A model generated the notes under the pieces. It was not told the origin of the DNA. It ran no database searches and saw only the letters and a program-made list of their open reading frames with translations. Both the position numbers and the translations under genes were made by a program. From contig NZ_AKJE01000039.1 of assembly GCF_000282495.1 (NCBI RefSeq), positions 1 to 64,000 of the forward strand: a stretch of DNA of 64,000 nucleotides, read 5' to 3'. Source of the DNA: Pseudomonas sp. GM79. GTDB taxonomy: Bacteria > Pseudomonadota > Gammaproteobacteria > Pseudomonadales > Pseudomonadaceae. Of this stretch, positions 1 to 8,603 are shown one piece after another. The first letter of the stretch is position 1. Every line of letters begins with the position of its first letter.

Positions 1-79
1 TTGCTCGCGAAAGCGGTGTATCAGGCGACATCAATGTTGACTGTGCCGCCGACTTCGCGAGCAAGCCCGCTCCCACATG
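1..79. repeat. REPIN, cut by the window start
   Basis: The right REP half (TTCGCGAGCAAGCCCGCTCCCACA type) is complete. The left half begins inside the motif because the window starts there. The flank GCGCCTGAACTGACTGACAT (85-104) follows and is shared with other REPINs in this window. Confidence 0.9.
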
Positions 80-142
80 GATTGCGCCTGAACTGACTGA
101 CATTGGGCCCAATGGCCGCCTTCTTCGTTTTACCGGTCGAGA

Positions 143-832
143 TTAAAAATCGTCTTCGACCTGGCCGTCCTTGACTTTGAATTCGCGGTTTTGCAGGTAT
201 GCATTGCGAATAAAGGTGTATTTGTCGCCGCTGACCAGTTTTTCGGCCGACAGCAGATTGGCGCGGGTGTCGACGATGTTCAGGCCGAAGATCGAATTAC
301 GCACCGGCACGTCGTGGATATAGCGGTACGGGCCGGTATAGCCGTCGACATACTTGGAAGGCGCATCACGCAAGGTGCTTGGCCCCATGAGCGGCAACAT
401 CAGGTACGGACCGCTGCCCACGCCCCAGTAACCGAGGGTCTGGCCGAAGTCTTCATCATTGCGATGCAGGCCCATTTGGGTGCCCACGTCGAAGAAGCCC
501 AGCAGGCCGAAGGTGGTGTTGAAGATCAAACGCGCGGTGTCGACGCCTGCCGCAGCGGGCTTGGCTTGCAACACGTCGTTGGCGAGATTGGTCACGTCGC
601 CGACGTTGCGAAACATATTGTGGATGCCATCTTCCAGAAACTGCGGCGTGACGAATTGATAGCCCTGAGCCAATGGCTTCAGTGCATAAGTGTCAACGAA
701 ATCGTTGAACTTGTAGATCGGGCGGTTAATGCTTTCCCAAGGGTCTTCTTCCGTGGCCGCCTGGGCCGCGAACGGAACCAGCAATACACTGGCACACATA
801 CAAAGCTGAGCGAGCTGATTGCTCCAGCGCAT
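143..832 (-). CDS. mlaA: MlaA/VacJ-family outer-membrane lipid-asymmetry protein
   Basis: MlaA extracts phospholipids from the outer leaflet of the outer membrane and passes them to periplasmic MlaC. The 229-residue product has the family core: DPWESINRPIYKFND at the mature N terminus, the NLANDVLQ segment, and the LGYWGVGSGPYLMLPLMGPS region. I chose the ATG at 832 because an AAGGAG ribosome site lies just upstream; an in-frame start at 985 would add an unconserved basic N terminus. The signal peptide ends AAQA|A, a signal-peptidase-I pattern, and I see no clear lipobox cysteine, unlike E. coli MlaA. The gene stands alone and is divergent from the next gene. Confidence 0.92.
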   Translation of the reverse strand: MRWSNQLAQLCMCASVLLVPFAAQAATEEDPWESINRPIYKFNDFVDTYALKPLAQGYQFVTPQFLEDGIHNMFRNVGDVTNLANDVLQAKPAAAGVDTARLIFNTTFGLLGFFDVGTQMGLHRNDEDFGQTLGYWGVGSGPYLMLPLMGPSTLRDAPSKYVDGYTGPYRYIHDVPVRNSIFGLNIVDTRANLLSAEKLVSGDKYTFIRNAYLQNREFKVKDGQVEDDF

Positions 833-1032
833 AGAGAAACTCCTTGGATTCGTACTGGCGCGGGGGCTTGGCCCAGGCGCAAAGGCCGCTAGTATATGAC
901 GGAAAACCCGGTTTAGGCAGCATCGTGCGCGATGGCCCCCGGATGATTCTCCTGGCTGGAAGCGATTCACATCAGTGTCACTCAACTGTCACCGTCCACG
1001 AATAGCCTTGTTACTATTTCAAGGATGTTGAT

Positions 1033-1653
1033 ATGCCACGCGCCGAAAACACACCTCTCGTCGCCCCCAGCCTGACCGCTGTACTGTTCGGCCTCAGCGG
1101 ATGCCTGGTGGATTTCGGCGCACGTACTCGCCAAGCCGGCAAACTGACTGCCGAGCATGCCGAAGTCACGCTTGGCGCTCTGGACAGCCTGTCCAGCTTG
1201 CAGCACCAACAGATTCCTTGCGCCTGGCTCGACGAACTGCCCCCCGCCCTTAGCCACTCTCTGGCCGCGGCACTTCCGGACTGGATTAAACCTTCGCAAC
1301 ACCTGGCAACAATCAATCCATGGCCGGCCCCGAACGCCTGCTGGCAAGCGTTGATGGCGTTGAATGTCGAACGTCTGGACGGTTGTGTGCTGGTCAGCGG
1401 CGAACCGCGACTCCTGCAATCGGGCCTGAATGCCGGGTTGTGGACCATTGGCCTGGCGTCCTGCGGCTCGCTGTGCGGGCTGGCCCCCAGCGAATGGCAG
1501 GTCTTGAGCCAAAAGGAACGGGAACATCTGCGCGGCAAGGCGACGATGCAGTTGTTCGGCCTGGGCGTGCATTCGGTGATCGATCATTTGGGCGAACTCG
1601 ACACTTGCCTGGCCGATATCAGCCTGCGCCGGCTCAAGGGCGAAAAGCCCTGA
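1033..1653 (+). CDS. Phosphonatase-like HAD protein lacking the nucleophile
   Basis: The 206-residue protein resembles phosphonoacetaldehyde hydrolase (PhnX), especially its C-terminal half: WPAPNACWQALMALNV, SGLNAGLWTIG, and a tail ending VIDHLGELDTCLADISLRRL. The catalytic motif is broken. Where PhnX has LDWAGT with the nucleophilic Asp, this protein has FGLSGCLVDFG. The GDT acidic motif reads SGE, and the product is about 60 residues shorter than PhnX, with most of the cap region missing. It is probably not a phosphonatase. A Pseudomonas-restricted HAD subfamily of this kind has, as I recall, been studied structurally. AAGGA lies seven bases before the ATG. Function unknown. Confidence 0.8.
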   Translation: MPRAENTPLVAPSLTAVLFGLSGCLVDFGARTRQAGKLTAEHAEVTLGALDSLSSLQHQQIPCAWLDELPPALSHSLAAALPDWIKPSQHLATINPWPAPNACWQALMALNVERLDGCVLVSGEPRLLQSGLNAGLWTIGLASCGSLCGLAPSEWQVLSQKEREHLRGKATMQLFGLGVHSVIDHLGELDTCLADISLRRLKGEKP

Positions 1654-1778
1654 TCGCCGCCTCTCACCTATGAAGGCATGCAGGTTGCCCGGGAGTGGAT
1701 TAATCTACAGGTCAGCCATAGACCTTTGGCGCGCCGCTGCGGTCTATGCCAGTGCCTATCGATAAAAGGAAGAACGCC

Positions 1779-2042
1779 ATGCCTGCCCGCGAACTGCAAG
1801 AACAGCTCAACAAACTGCGCGAGCAATTGGAACAGAATCCACCGCTTTCCGAAGAAGAGCGCGCTGACCTGCACGCGCTGATGCAACAGATCGAACTCGA
1901 ACTTGAGCTGGAAACCAAAACCCAGGACACCAACCTCGCCGACAGTGTGAATCTGGCCGTCGATCGCTTCGAACTTGAACACCCAACCCTTGCCGGCACC
2001 TTGCGCAACATCGTGCAAGCGTTGGGCAACATGGGGATCTGA
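1779..2042 (+). CDS. DUF4404 family small acidic protein
   Basis: An 87-residue protein of unknown function. The N-terminal half is a charged, probably coiled-coil helix (ELQEQLNKLREQLEQNPPLS) rich in Glu and Gln. The C-terminal half has the family pattern VDRFELEHPTLAGTLRNIVQALGNMGI. I chose the ATG at 1779 because AAAAGGAAG precedes it at good spacing; an in-frame ATG at 1746 lacks a ribosome site. A strong hairpin terminator follows directly. No membrane segment or signal peptide is visible. Confidence 0.82.
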   Translation: MPARELQEQLNKLREQLEQNPPLSEEERADLHALMQQIELELELETKTQDTNLADSVNLAVDRFELEHPTLAGTLRNIVQALGNMGI

Positions 2043-2054
2043 ACCCGCCATATA

Positions 2055-2090
2055 CAAAAAAAGCCCCGCTATCGATAGCGGGGCTTTTTC
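2055..2090. terminator. Rho-independent terminator after the DUF4404 gene
   Basis: AAGCCCCGCTATCGATAGCGGGGCTT forms a near-continuous stem at 2061-2086. It is followed by a T run on the plus strand and preceded by an A run, so it may also work for the opposite strand (queF transcript). Confidence 0.9.
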
Positions 2091-2106
2091 GTTTCTGCGA
2101 CCTGAA

Positions 2107-2220
2107 ATGCAATCCCCCTGTGGGAGCGGGCTTGCTCGCGAAGGCGGCATATCATTCAACATTGATGTCAGCTGACCCACCGCACTCGCGAGCAAGCCCG
2201 CTCCCACAGGGGGATTGCAT
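2107..2220. repeat. REPIN with extended outer arms
   Basis: Two inverted REP halves around a 40-base centre. The outer pairing extends beyond the REP motif: ATGCAATCCCCCTGTGGGAG on the left is mirrored on the right. Lies between the DUF4404 gene and the 3' end of queF. Confidence 0.95.
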
Positions 2221-2236
2221 GGTGATCGATATTGTA

Positions 2237-3067
2237 TTACTGACGAACCAGCCGATGGTTCGGCAAATGCACTTCTTCGGTGCTGCGATACGGGTTGATG
2301 TCCAGCCCGCCACGACGCACATACCGCGCATACACCGTCAGCTTCTCTGGCTTGAGCAACCGCTGCAGGTCGAGGAAAATCCGCTCCACACACTGCTCAT
2401 GGAAGTCCGAGTGCTGACGGAAGCTCACGATGTATTCCAGCAAACTCGCATGGTCCAGCGCCGCGCCGCGATACTCCACCGCCACGCTGCCCCAATCCGG
2501 CTGACTGGTAACCGGGCAGTTGGATTTGAGCAAATGGCTGTGTACGCACTCTTCAATAATGAGCGACTCATCGCACCGCAGCAGTTCCGGGCGCGGATGC
2601 TCATAGTTGCTGACGCTGATGTCCAGGTCATCGATGCACACACCCGGCAACGCCACGACGCCTTCTGCCTCAACCTCTTTCAGGCTGCGAATCCGCACGC
2701 CCACCGGTTTGCCGGCAGCGGCCGAAAGGTCTTTTGCCAGCGTCGCTTCAAGGCTTGCGGTATCGGCAAACGCTGTTTGGTTTAGCGAGTTGAGGTACAG
2801 CTTGAACGACTTCGATTCGATGATGTTCGGCGAATCCGCCGGAATGCTGAACTCGCCAATCGCCACTACGGGCTTGCCGGACGGCAACAGCCACGACAGC
2901 TCGAAGCAGTTCCAGAAGTCCACGCCCTTGTACGGCAGGGTTTCAGCCGTCAGGCCCAGCTCCGCCCATTTCGCGGTGCGCGGGATCGGGAACAGCAGGG
3001 ACGGCGTGTAGGTGGCGATGTATTCGCTGGACTTGCCCAGCGGCGAATGTTCGGCTGCGGGATGCAT
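2237..3067 (-). CDS. queF: NADPH-dependent preQ0 reductase QueF
   Basis: QueF reduces 7-cyano-7-deazaguanine (preQ0) to preQ1 in queuosine biosynthesis, in the cytoplasm. The 276-residue length fits the long (bimodular) QueF type. Visible signatures are the QueF motif [20 protein letters not shown] (residues 72-91), the active-site cysteine C184 in [13 protein letters not shown] with the conserved Asp191, and the [16 protein letters not shown] helix. QueD, an earlier enzyme of the same pathway, is encoded at 44.7 kb but not in an operon with it. The gene stands alone, downstream of the cupredoxin gene on the same strand. Confidence 0.96.
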   Translation of the reverse strand: MHPAAEHSPLGKSSEYIATYTPSLLFPIPRTAKWAELGLTAETLPYKGVDFWNCFELSWLLPSGKPVVAIGEFSIPADSPNIIESKSFKLYLNSLNQTAFADTASLEATLAKDLSAAAGKPVGVRIRSLKEVEAEGVVALPGVCIDDLDISVSNYEHPRPELLRCDESLIIEECVHSHLLKSNCPVTSQPDWGSVAVEYRGAALDHASLLEYIVSFRQHSDFHEQCVERIFLDLQRLLKPEKLTVYARYVRRGGLDINPYRSTEEVHLPNHRLVRQ

Positions 3068-3128
3068 GGCGGAAACCTGACTGAAGAATCAGCGGATTCT
3101 ACCAGCCTTTGCTCCCGCCTTTGAGTGC

Positions 3129-3665
3129 TTACTGACTGACTGTCAGTTTGCCGACCATACCGGCCTGATAGTGGCCTGGGATATTGCAGGCAAATTCCAG
3201 GTTGGTGGCCTTGGTGAAGGTCCAGGTCAGCTCGGCGGTTTTGCCCGGCTCCACCAGCACACTGTTCGGGTCATCGTGTTTCATCCCATGCCCTTTGGAG
3301 GAATGGTCCATTGTGGCCATGGAGCCGTGGTCCATGGCCTTCATGCCTGTAGGCATCAGCATGCCGCTTTGCTGCATCTGCAGCATTTCCTGCTGATGCC
3401 GGGCATGCATCGCCGCGTCGCCGAGGTTGAATTCGTGCAGTAACTGGCCTTTATTCACCAGTACAAAGCGAACGGTTTCTCCGGCCTTGATATCAATCGC
3501 CTTGGAAGTGAAGGACATATCGCCCATCACCACTTCAACGCTACGGGTAGCCTTGGTCGCTGCCGCCGGTTGACCGAAGTCGTAGGAATGCGCCGGTGAA
3601 GCCTCCAGCCCCAAGCTCAGAGTCAGCAAGCAAGCGGTCAGTACCAGACGATTTTGCAAAAACAT
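3129..3665 (-). CDS. Exported cupredoxin (copper-binding protein)
   Basis: A 178-residue protein with an N-terminal signal peptide (about residues 1-28). The cupredoxin fold is indicated by the copper ligand set: His in HEFNLG, then Cys in FACNIPGHYQAGM with the following His and Met. Between them lies a Met/His-rich insert (MQQSGMLMPTGMKAMDHGSM and on) that could bind extra copper. It is divergent from copR, and a copper-type operator sits in the 153-base gap, so copper-responsive control by CopR is likely. A role in periplasmic copper buffering or resistance is inferred from context. Confidence 0.85.
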   Translation of the reverse strand: MFLQNRLVLTACLLTLSLGLEASPAHSYDFGQPAAATKATRSVEVVMGDMSFTSKAIDIKAGETVRFVLVNKGQLLHEFNLGDAAMHARHQQEMLQMQQSGMLMPTGMKAMDHGSMATMDHSSKGHGMKHDDPNSVLVEPGKTAELTWTFTKATNLEFACNIPGHYQAGMVGKLTVSQ

Positions 3666-3741
3666 AGTCGCACTCCAACAAGATGAGGTTCAGCTTGTGG
3701 GAAACTTAACCCGCGGGCTCTGCCAGCCACCTGACAGGCAG

Positions 3742-3756
3742 ATTACAACTTTGTCA
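3742..3756. promoter_or_regulatory. Putative CopR/CusR-type operator
   Basis: ATTACAACTTTGTCA, whose complement TGACAAAGTTGTAAT matches the TGACAANNTTGTCA pattern of copper two-component operators. A wider inverted pair ACCTGACA...TGTCAGGT surrounds it. It lies between the divergent cupredoxin and copR genes. Confidence 0.6.
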
Positions 3757-3818
3757 GGTTGGCCTGTATCGCCGCTGCCCACGGTATAACGCACCTGTTC
3801 CAACTGCCCGAGTCGCCC

Positions 3819-4499
3819 ATGAAACTGCTGATTGTCGAAGACCAACCGAAAACTGGCCATTACCTGCGTCAGGGCCTGACCGAGGCCGGTTTCACCACCG
3901 AACTGGTGGCCGATGGCAACACCGGCCAGCAACTGGCGTTGAGCGGCGATTACGCCTTGTTGATCCTCGATGTGATGCTGCCCGGTCGCGATGGCTGGCA
4001 GATTCTGCAAGCGGTACGCGGCGCGGGCCTCGACACACCGGTACTGTTTCTTACAGCCCGAGACGCTGTGGAGGACAGGGTGCACGGCCTGGAACTGGGT
4101 GCCGACGACTATCTGGTCAAACCGTTCGCCTTCTCCGAACTGCTGGCGCGGGTTCGCAGCCTGCTGCGCCGCGGCAGCACCCTGCCTCAGGAAACCAGCC
4201 TGCAACTGGCCGACTTGCGCCTGGACCTGATTCGTCGCCGGGTTGAACGCAACGGTCAGCGCATCGACCTGACCGCCAAGGAATTCGCTCTGCTGGAAAT
4301 GCTCCTACGGCGCCAAGGCGAAGTGCTGCCCAAGTCGCTGATCGCTTCCCAGGTGTGGGACATGAATTTCGACAGCGACACCAATGTTATCGAAGTGGCG
4401 ATCCGCCGTTTGCGCCTGAAGATCGACGACGACTTCCCGAACAAGTTAATCCACACCGTGCGCGGCATGGGCTACGTCCTTGAAGAGCGTCCTGCCTGA
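3819..4499 (+). CDS. copR: Heavy-metal response regulator CopR
   Basis: An OmpR-type response regulator of 226 residues. The receiver domain occupies residues 1-115 with phosphoacceptor D51 in [10 protein letters not shown], a Thr in FLTARD and Lys in LVKPF. The winged-helix DNA-binding domain covers about 125-222 and ends [12 protein letters not shown] chose ATG 3819 because the receiver fold begins there (MKLLIVED); an in-frame start at 3759 adds nonconserved residues. The stop codon overlaps the start of the sensor kinase gene by one base, which indicates an operon. Copper specificity is inferred from the divergent cupredoxin gene and from similarity of the gene order to P. aeruginosa copRS. 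Confidence 0.88.
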   Translation: MKLLIVEDQPKTGHYLRQGLTEAGFTTELVADGNTGQQLALSGDYALLILDVMLPGRDGWQILQAVRGAGLDTPVLFLTARDAVEDRVHGLELGADDYLVKPFAFSELLARVRSLLRRGSTLPQETSLQLADLRLDLIRRRVERNGQRIDLTAKEFALLEMLLRRQGEVLPKSLIASQVWDMNFDSDTNVIEVAIRRLRLKIDDDFPNKLIHTVRGMGYVLEERPA

Positions 4500-5848
4500 T
4501 GCGCCGACTCTCTCTAAGCAACCGTCTGGCGTTGCTGTTTGCGGCCTGCACCGCAGTGGTGTCGTTGTTCGCCGGGGTGTTGTTCAGCCGCGCCAGCGAG
4601 GCGCACTTTGTCGAACTGGACCAGCAGTTGCTCGACGGCAAACTGATTGGCTTGCGCCGGGCTCTGGATGACATTCCGTCCAGCGAAAGCGAGACCAAAC
4701 TGGCCGATGAATTGAGCCGACAAGCCGATCTTTCGCTGCGCATCATCGGCAGTGACGGCCAACGCTTGTACGACAGCTCAGCCCGCTTACCCAAAGACTT
4801 GCCGCGCCAGTTGGGCCTATCGACGGTGAGTGATGACGGTACTGACTACCGCGTCCTGAATGCACCGCTGTTCCTCGATAAACCCGATTCACCACAACTG
4901 ACCCTGCTACTGGACATCACCCATCACCAACACTTTCTGCAACGCATGCAGCACCTGATTTGGCTGACGGTCGGTTTGTCGGCGCTGGCCACCGCCCTGC
5001 TCGGTGCCTGGGCGGCGCGCAGTGGCTTGCGCCCGCTGCGGCGCATGAGTGCGGTCGCCAGCGGTGTTTCGGCGCAATCGCTCAACGCACGCCTGCCGGA
5101 AGCAGACATGCCGCCAGAACTCGCGGAAATGGCCCACAGTTTCAACGCCATGCTCGGACGCCTTGACGACTCTTTTCAGCGGCTCTCGGCGTTTTCCGCC
5201 GACATCGCCCATGAACTGCGCACACCGCTGTCGAACCTGCTGACCCACACCCAGGTCACCCTCACCCGCCCTCGCCCCATCGAGGATTACCGCGAAGCAC
5301 TGCACAGCAATCTCGAAGAACTGCAATGGATGGCGCAACTGGTCAATGACATGTTGTACCTGGCCAAGGCTGACCACGGCTTGCTGATGCCCAAGCGCGA
5401 AGCGCTGGAACTGGCGGAAGAAGCCGATGTGCTGCTGGAGTTTTTTGCGCCGCTGGCCGAGGACGCTCAGGTGAAATTGAGTCGTGACGGCAGCGCGCGC
5501 ATGCAGGGCGACCGCAGCATGTTGCGTCGGGCGCTGTCCAATCTGCTGGACAATGCACTGCGGTTTACCCCGGGCGGTGGCGAGGTTCGGGTGAAGATTA
5601 TCGAACAGCCGACAGGCTTGAGCCTGACGGTTGAAAACAGCGGGGAAGTGATTTCTGAAGACTTGTTGCCGCGTTTGTTTGACCGCTTCTACCGGGCAGA
5701 CCCGGCGCGCCGTGAAGGCAGCAGTGAACATGCGGGGTTGGGATTGGCCATCACCCAGTCAATCATCCGCGCCCATGGCGGGCAGATTCGTTGCGAATCG
5801 GATAAGGGATGGACGCGGTTTGTGATTGAGTTGCCGAAGGGGGATTGA
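4499..5848 (+). CDS. copS: Heavy-metal sensor histidine kinase CopS
   Basis: An inner-membrane sensor kinase of 449 residues. It has two membrane segments (about 10-30 and 152-172) around a periplasmic sensing domain of about 120 residues, then a HAMP region, an H-box with H238 in ADIAHELRTPLSN, an N-box (LSNLLDNALRF) and G-boxes (LFDRFYRADPAR, GLGLAITQSI). It phosphorylates CopR in response to metal, most likely periplasmic copper. The ATG overlaps the copR stop (TGATG), so the two are translationally coupled. Confidence 0.87.
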   Translation: MRRLSLSNRLALLFAACTAVVSLFAGVLFSRASEAHFVELDQQLLDGKLIGLRRALDDIPSSESETKLADELSRQADLSLRIIGSDGQRLYDSSARLPKDLPRQLGLSTVSDDGTDYRVLNAPLFLDKPDSPQLTLLLDITHHQHFLQRMQHLIWLTVGLSALATALLGAWAARSGLRPLRRMSAVASGVSAQSLNARLPEADMPPELAEMAHSFNAMLGRLDDSFQRLSAFSADIAHELRTPLSNLLTHTQVTLTRPRPIEDYREALHSNLEELQWMAQLVNDMLYLAKADHGLLMPKREALELAEEADVLLEFFAPLAEDAQVKLSRDGSARMQGDRSMLRRALSNLLDNALRFTPGGGEVRVKIIEQPTGLSLTVENSGEVISEDLLPRLFDRFYRADPARREGSSEHAGLGLAITQSIIRAHGGQIRCESDKGWTRFVIELPKGD

Positions 5849-5897
5849 GGCCAATAGTGCCCGCGAAGAACGATGACGTAATAAACCTGTACCCACA

Positions 5898-6092
5898 AAA
5901 AACCCGGCCGATGGGCCCAATGTCAGTCAGTTAAGGCGCAGAACCTGTGGGAGCGGGCTTGCCCGCGAAGAACGATGACGCGTAGTACCTGAAAAACCGC
6001 GGTGCATTCTTCACGGGCAAGCCACGCTCCCACAGGATTTTCGTCGCTCAAATCTCTTAACTTACCGGCATCAGGCCCATCGGCCGGGTTTC
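5898..6092. repeat. Extended REPIN (195-bp nested palindrome)
   Basis: Core REP pair at 5946-6034; the right half has the GCGTGGCTTGCCCG variant. Outside the core both arms continue in inverted orientation: AACCCGGCCGATGGGCCCAA then TGTCAGTCAGTTAAGGCGCA on the left, matched by CTTAACTTACCGGCATCAGG then CCCATCGGCCGGGTTT on the right. This accounts for most of the 304-base gap between copS and the GntR gene; nothing else was seen there. Confidence 0.9.
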
Positions 6093-6152
6093 GTTTATCG
6101 CCTGTCGTCGGACAATCTGCAAAAGGGGTGCTATCGAGGAGACCAACGGCGG

Positions 6153-6866
6153 CTACCGATCAGCCGAAAAGCGGTCGCGGCTGTTAGTCAGGTGTAACCA
6201 CATTGCCGCCCGCGCCGCATCCGGATCCTGGCGTCTGATGGCGTTGAGAATCGCCTCGTGTTCGAGGTTGGCGAGTTGCCCCAGCTTGCTCAAATCCGCC
6301 GACCCGCGCTCGGCGGCATTAACGCGGGTCCGGGGGATCATGGCGCTGCCCAGGTGCTGCATGATCTCGGTGAAACACGCGTTGCCAGTAGCTTCGGCGA
6401 TCAGCAGATGAAAGCGTTTGTCCGCCTCGACGCAACTGTCGTTGTTGGCCAACAGGCTTTGATAGTCATCCAGCGCTTCACGCATCTGCGCCAACTGCCT
6501 GTCCGTGCGACGAACCGCTGCCAGCGCCGCAGCCTGGGTTTCCAGGCCCATGCGCAACTCCAGAATACTGCGCACGCCCAGCGCCGTATCGACATTCAGA
6601 TGCAGCCCCTGATCCGGTGCGCGCTCTAGAACAAAAGTGCCGATGCCGTGACGGGTTTCAACCAGCCCCGAAGCCTGCAACTTCGAGATCGCTTCGCGCA
6701 CCACTGTGCGACTGACGCCATGCTCCTGAACAATCGAGTTTTCCGACGGCAGCTTGTCCCCCGGCACCATCTGGCCGAGCAGGATGCTCTGGGTCAGTTT
6801 GCTCACCAGATCATGGGCCAGGTTATGGGCACGCTTGCGGGCAGGTGCGTCGATGTCTTCTTGCAT
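6153..6866 (-). CDS. GntR-family (FCD/FadR type) regulator of the glucarate genes
   Basis: A 237-residue transcription factor. Residues about 10-80 form a winged helix (DKLPSENSIVQEHGVSRTVVREAISKL is the recognition region), and residues about 95-225 form the all-helical FCD ligand domain with its metal-binding histidines (KRFHLLIAEAT; NLEHEAILNAI; MWLHLTNSRD). It is divergent from the glucarate transporter and dehydratase genes, and three similar TTGTATGAC-type sites lie in the shared gap. It is therefore probably a repressor released by glucarate or a breakdown product; the ligand is inference. Confidence 0.85.
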   Translation of the reverse strand: MQEDIDAPARKRAHNLAHDLVSKLTQSILLGQMVPGDKLPSENSIVQEHGVSRTVVREAISKLQASGLVETRHGIGTFVLERAPDQGLHLNVDTALGVRSILELRMGLETQAAALAAVRRTDRQLAQMREALDDYQSLLANNDSCVEADKRFHLLIAEATGNACFTEIMQHLGSAMIPRTRVNAAERGSADLSKLGQLANLEHEAILNAIRRQDPDAARAAMWLHLTNSRDRFSADR

Positions 6867-6952
6867 GGTGATTTATCCGTAAAGCGGGTATCCGGATCGT
6901 ATCACCGTGTGCGCTTTTCGATGACGGGAATCTCAATAAAACGCCGCTCAAC

Positions 6953-6963
6953 TTGTATGACAA
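6953..6963. promoter_or_regulatory. Putative GntR operator, regulator side
   Basis: TTGTATGACAA, a near-palindrome (complement TTGTCATACAA) of the kind bound by FCD-type GntR proteins. Located 87 bases upstream of the regulator's start, so autoregulation is possible. Confidence 0.5.
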
Positions 6964-7140
6964 CACTCAATATTTACTGCACAAAAGACGATTTACACCA
7001 TCGCACCCAAGCGCTCCGCCGAGACAAAGGGAAAATTATCGGCTGAACACATCCGTGAATAACCCAACAAATACGCCACACAAACCCGTAAAACGAATAA
7101 AAACCCTTCCGCCTAGCACCATTTTGTTGAGTGACGGTAC

Positions 7141-7172
7141 TTGTAGGACAAAAAAGCCTAGTTGTATGATGT
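7141..7172 (+). promoter_or_regulatory. Candidate gudP promoter with two operator-like sites
   Basis: TTGTAGGACAA (7141-7151) and TTGTATGATGT (7162-7172) resemble the site at 6953. They contain a possible -35 TTGTAG (7141-7146) and -10 TATGAT (7165-7170), 18 bases apart. A repressor bound here would block RNA polymerase. Confidence 0.45.
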
Positions 7173-7233
7173 CTATCAACAACGCAGCATCCAGCCACAC
7201 CCCGCATAAAAATAACGAGTGGGAGAAAAAGCA

Positions 7234-8580
7234 GTGAATACATCCATATCCGGGATGACCGAGGGCGCCGATTCGGTCCTGAAGTCCGCCATCTCGAAAG
7301 TGAAACGCCACGTTCTGCCGCTGTTCGTGATCATGTTCATCGTCAACTACATCGACCGTGTGAACATTGGCTTCGTCCGCGCGCACATGGAGCATGACCT
7401 GGGCATTGGCGCTGCCGCCTACGGCTTCGGTGCCGGTCTGTTCTTCATCGGTTACGCACTGTTTGAAGTCCCTTCCAACATCCTCCTGCAAAAAGTCGGC
7501 GCACGAATCTGGCTGACCCGCATCATGCTGACCTGGGGCCTGGTGGCTTCCTGCATGGCGTTCATCCAGAACGAAACCCACTTCTACATTCTGCGGTTTT
7601 TGCTCGGCGTCGCCGAAGCCGGTTTCTTCCCCGGGGTGATTTATTACTTCACCCGCTGGTTGCCTGGCGTCGAACGCGGCAAGGCGATTGCGATCTTCCT
7701 CAGCGGCTCAGCCATAGCGTCGCTGATCTCCGGCCCGCTGTCCGGGCTGCTGCTACAAATCAGTGGTTTGGGCATGCACGGCTGGCAGTGGATGTACTTC
7801 ATTGAAGGGATGTTCTCGGTCGGGCTGTGCGTGTTTGTCTGGTTCTGGCTGGACTCCAAGCCCCACGACGCCAAATGGCTGACCCTTCCTGAGCAGGACG
7901 CACTGGTCAAAGCCATCGATGACGAACAACTGGCCCGCGAAGCCGCGACGCCGATCAAACCGTCGCTGGGCACACTGCTCAAGGATCGTCAGATCATCCT
8001 GTTTTGCCTGATCTACTTCTTCATCCAGTTGACCATCTACGCCGCGACCTTCTGGCTGCCGAGCATCATCAAGAAGATGGGCGACCTGAGCGACATCCAG
8101 GTCGGGCTGTTCAACTCGATTCCGTGGTTGCTGTCGATCGTCGGCATGTACGCCTTCGCCACGCTGTCGGCCAAATGGAAACACCAGCAAGCCTGGGTCG
8201 CCGCTGCGCTGCTGATCGCTGCCGCCGGGATGTTCATGTCCACCACGGGCGGGCCGATCTTCGCCTTCGTCGCCATCTGCTTCGCCGCGCTGGGCTTCAA
8301 GTCGGCATCGTCGCTGTTCTGGCCAATTCCCCAGGCGTACCTGGATGCACGGATTGCTGCAGGCGTGATCGCACTGATCAACTCGGTGGGCAACCTCGGC
8401 GGCTTCGTTGCGCCTACCACCTTCGGTCTGCTGGAACAACACACCGGGTCGATTCAGGGCGGGCTGTACGGCCTGGCCGCCACCTCGATCATCGCCGCGA
8501 TCATCGTCTTCGCCGCGCGCAATAAACCGAAATCTGCACCTGTGGTTGCCCTGGGCAAACCAACACCTAATCACGCCTGA
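7234..8580 (+). CDS. gudP: MFS D-glucarate transporter GudP
   Basis: A 448-residue 12-helix major facilitator of the anion:cation symporter family. Typical features are [16 protein letters not shown] after helix 1, the [26 protein letters not shown] loop motif, and the long central loop before [13 protein letters not shown] chose the GTG at 7234 (GTG AAT ACA) because GGGAG lies eight bases upstream; an in-frame GTG at 7219 would include that ribosome site in the coding region. The downstream gene, 23 bases away, encodes glucarate dehydratase, so glucarate or galactarate is the likely substrate. Confidence 0.88.
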   Translation: MNTSISGMTEGADSVLKSAISKVKRHVLPLFVIMFIVNYIDRVNIGFVRAHMEHDLGIGAAAYGFGAGLFFIGYALFEVPSNILLQKVGARIWLTRIMLTWGLVASCMAFIQNETHFYILRFLLGVAEAGFFPGVIYYFTRWLPGVERGKAIAIFLSGSAIASLISGPLSGLLLQISGLGMHGWQWMYFIEGMFSVGLCVFVWFWLDSKPHDAKWLTLPEQDALVKAIDDEQLAREAATPIKPSLGTLLKDRQIILFCLIYFFIQLTIYAATFWLPSIIKKMGDLSDIQVGLFNSIPWLLSIVGMYAFATLSAKWKHQQAWVAAALLIAAAGMFMSTTGGPIFAFVAICFAALGFKSASSLFWPIPQAYLDARIAAGVIALINSVGNLGGFVAPTTFGLLEQHTGSIQGGLYGLAATSIIAAIIVFAARNKPKSAPVVALGKPTPNHA

Positions 8581-8603
8581 ACATTGGTTTTAAGGACAAG
8601 AAA

